NCBI GenBank assembly: GCA_012521455.1
Contig: JAAYMJ010000063.1
Coordinates: 1 to 5,188 of the forward strand
Length of the DNA: 5,188 bases
DNA from: Clostridiaceae bacterium
GTDB lineage: Bacteria > Bacillota > Clostridia > UMGS1883 > JAAYMJ01
Reading direction: 5' to 3'
Positions within the stretch are counted from its first letter, which is position 1. Each line of letters starts with the position of its first letter. Positions 4,964-5,188 of this stretch are shown here, in pieces. The notes under the pieces are model-generated. The model had not been told where the DNA came from and made no database searches. It was given only the letters and a program-made list of their open reading frames with translations. The translations under genes were made by a program, and so were the position numbers.

Positions 4964-5188
4964 TTATCTATCTAAAACAGCTTTTCCCAAAACTTCGCCG
5001 ATGGGCTCGCGGATAATCATTTTAGCGCTCCTGTCCGCGAGGGTTTGGGTTTTATTTATTAAAATTAAATGTTTTCCCCTAAAAAAGTTTATCAACCCTG
5101 CGGCGGGATAAACATTAAGAGACGTTCCGCCTACAATTAATACATCCGCTTTTTGAATTAGCAAAATCGCGTCTTCAATTGCCTTGTC
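4964..5188 (-). CDS. Sirtuin (NAD-dependent deacylase), C-terminal fragment
   Basis: Only the last 74 residues are in the window; the frame stays open to the right edge, so the start lies beyond 5188. Sir2-family proteins use NAD to remove acetyl or other acyl groups from lysines, releasing nicotinamide and O-acyl-ADP-ribose. Visible signatures are VLIVGGTSLNVYPAAGL (16-32), which is the C-terminal Rossmann-fold NAD-binding segment, LINK (43-46), and the closing ADRSAKMIIREPIGEVL. The zinc cysteines and catalytic His would be upstream and cannot be checked. A TTG at 5162-5164 could be read as a start, but the reading frame and the sirtuin-like residues continue upstream of it, so it is an internal Leu codon. 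The gene is convergent with the nitroreductase. No clear minus-strand terminator was found after its stop. Confidence 0.92.
   Translation of the reverse strand, partial: DKAIEDAILLIQKADVLIVGGTSLNVYPAAGLINFFRGKHLILINKTQTLADRSAKMIIREPIGEVLGKAVLDR

Noticed and set aside
5162..5164. TTG as a start codon for a short 66-residue protein
   Set aside because: The same frame stays open and sirtuin-like to the window edge, so this is an internal leucine codon of a longer gene.

Overview
The window is low in G+C, has strong AGGAGG-type ribosome binding sites and short U-tailed terminators, and carries genes typical of strict anaerobes (a free-standing flavodiiron protein, a clostridial ferredoxin, DUF438/DUF1858 proteins and a small manganese catalase). 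This points to an anaerobic Firmicute, most likely a member of Clostridia. The species cannot be named from this sequence alone.

Layout. Bases 1-142 are AT-rich with no clear gene. From about 3018 down to 167 on the minus strand lies a tight four-gene operon. Its transcription order is a 75-residue DUF1858 protein, a 401-residue DUF438-hemerythrin-PAS protein, a 62-residue [4Fe-4S] ferredoxin and a 396-residue flavodiiron protein. Gaps are only 10-15 bases, and a strong palindromic terminator (143-168) follows. Divergent to it, a manganese catalase family gene (3147-3815) runs on the plus strand and ends in a clear terminator. A nitroreductase-like flavoprotein gene (3904-4563) follows, with its own TTGACA-type promoter. 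A 400-base AT-rich gap (4564-4963) holds several hairpins and a repeated motif but no credible gene. The window closes with the C-terminal 74 residues of a sirtuin (NAD-dependent deacylase) on the minus strand.

How the genes may work together. The flavodiiron protein should reduce O2 to water, or NO to N2O, using electrons plausibly supplied by the neighbouring ferredoxin. The manganese catalase would remove H2O2. The hemerythrin-PAS protein and its DUF1858 partner, which lead the operon, look like a diatomic-gas or redox sensing or handling module of unproven function. The whole divergent cluster reads as an oxygen/peroxide (possibly NO) defence locus of an anaerobe. A 13-base palindrome over the minus-strand -10 box in the shared intergenic region is a candidate control site. 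No mobile element, CRISPR array, tRNA or rRNA was seen. I found no strong case for a wholly new system; the least understood part is the DUF1858 / DUF438-HHE-PAS pair linked to ferredoxin and flavodiiron protein.
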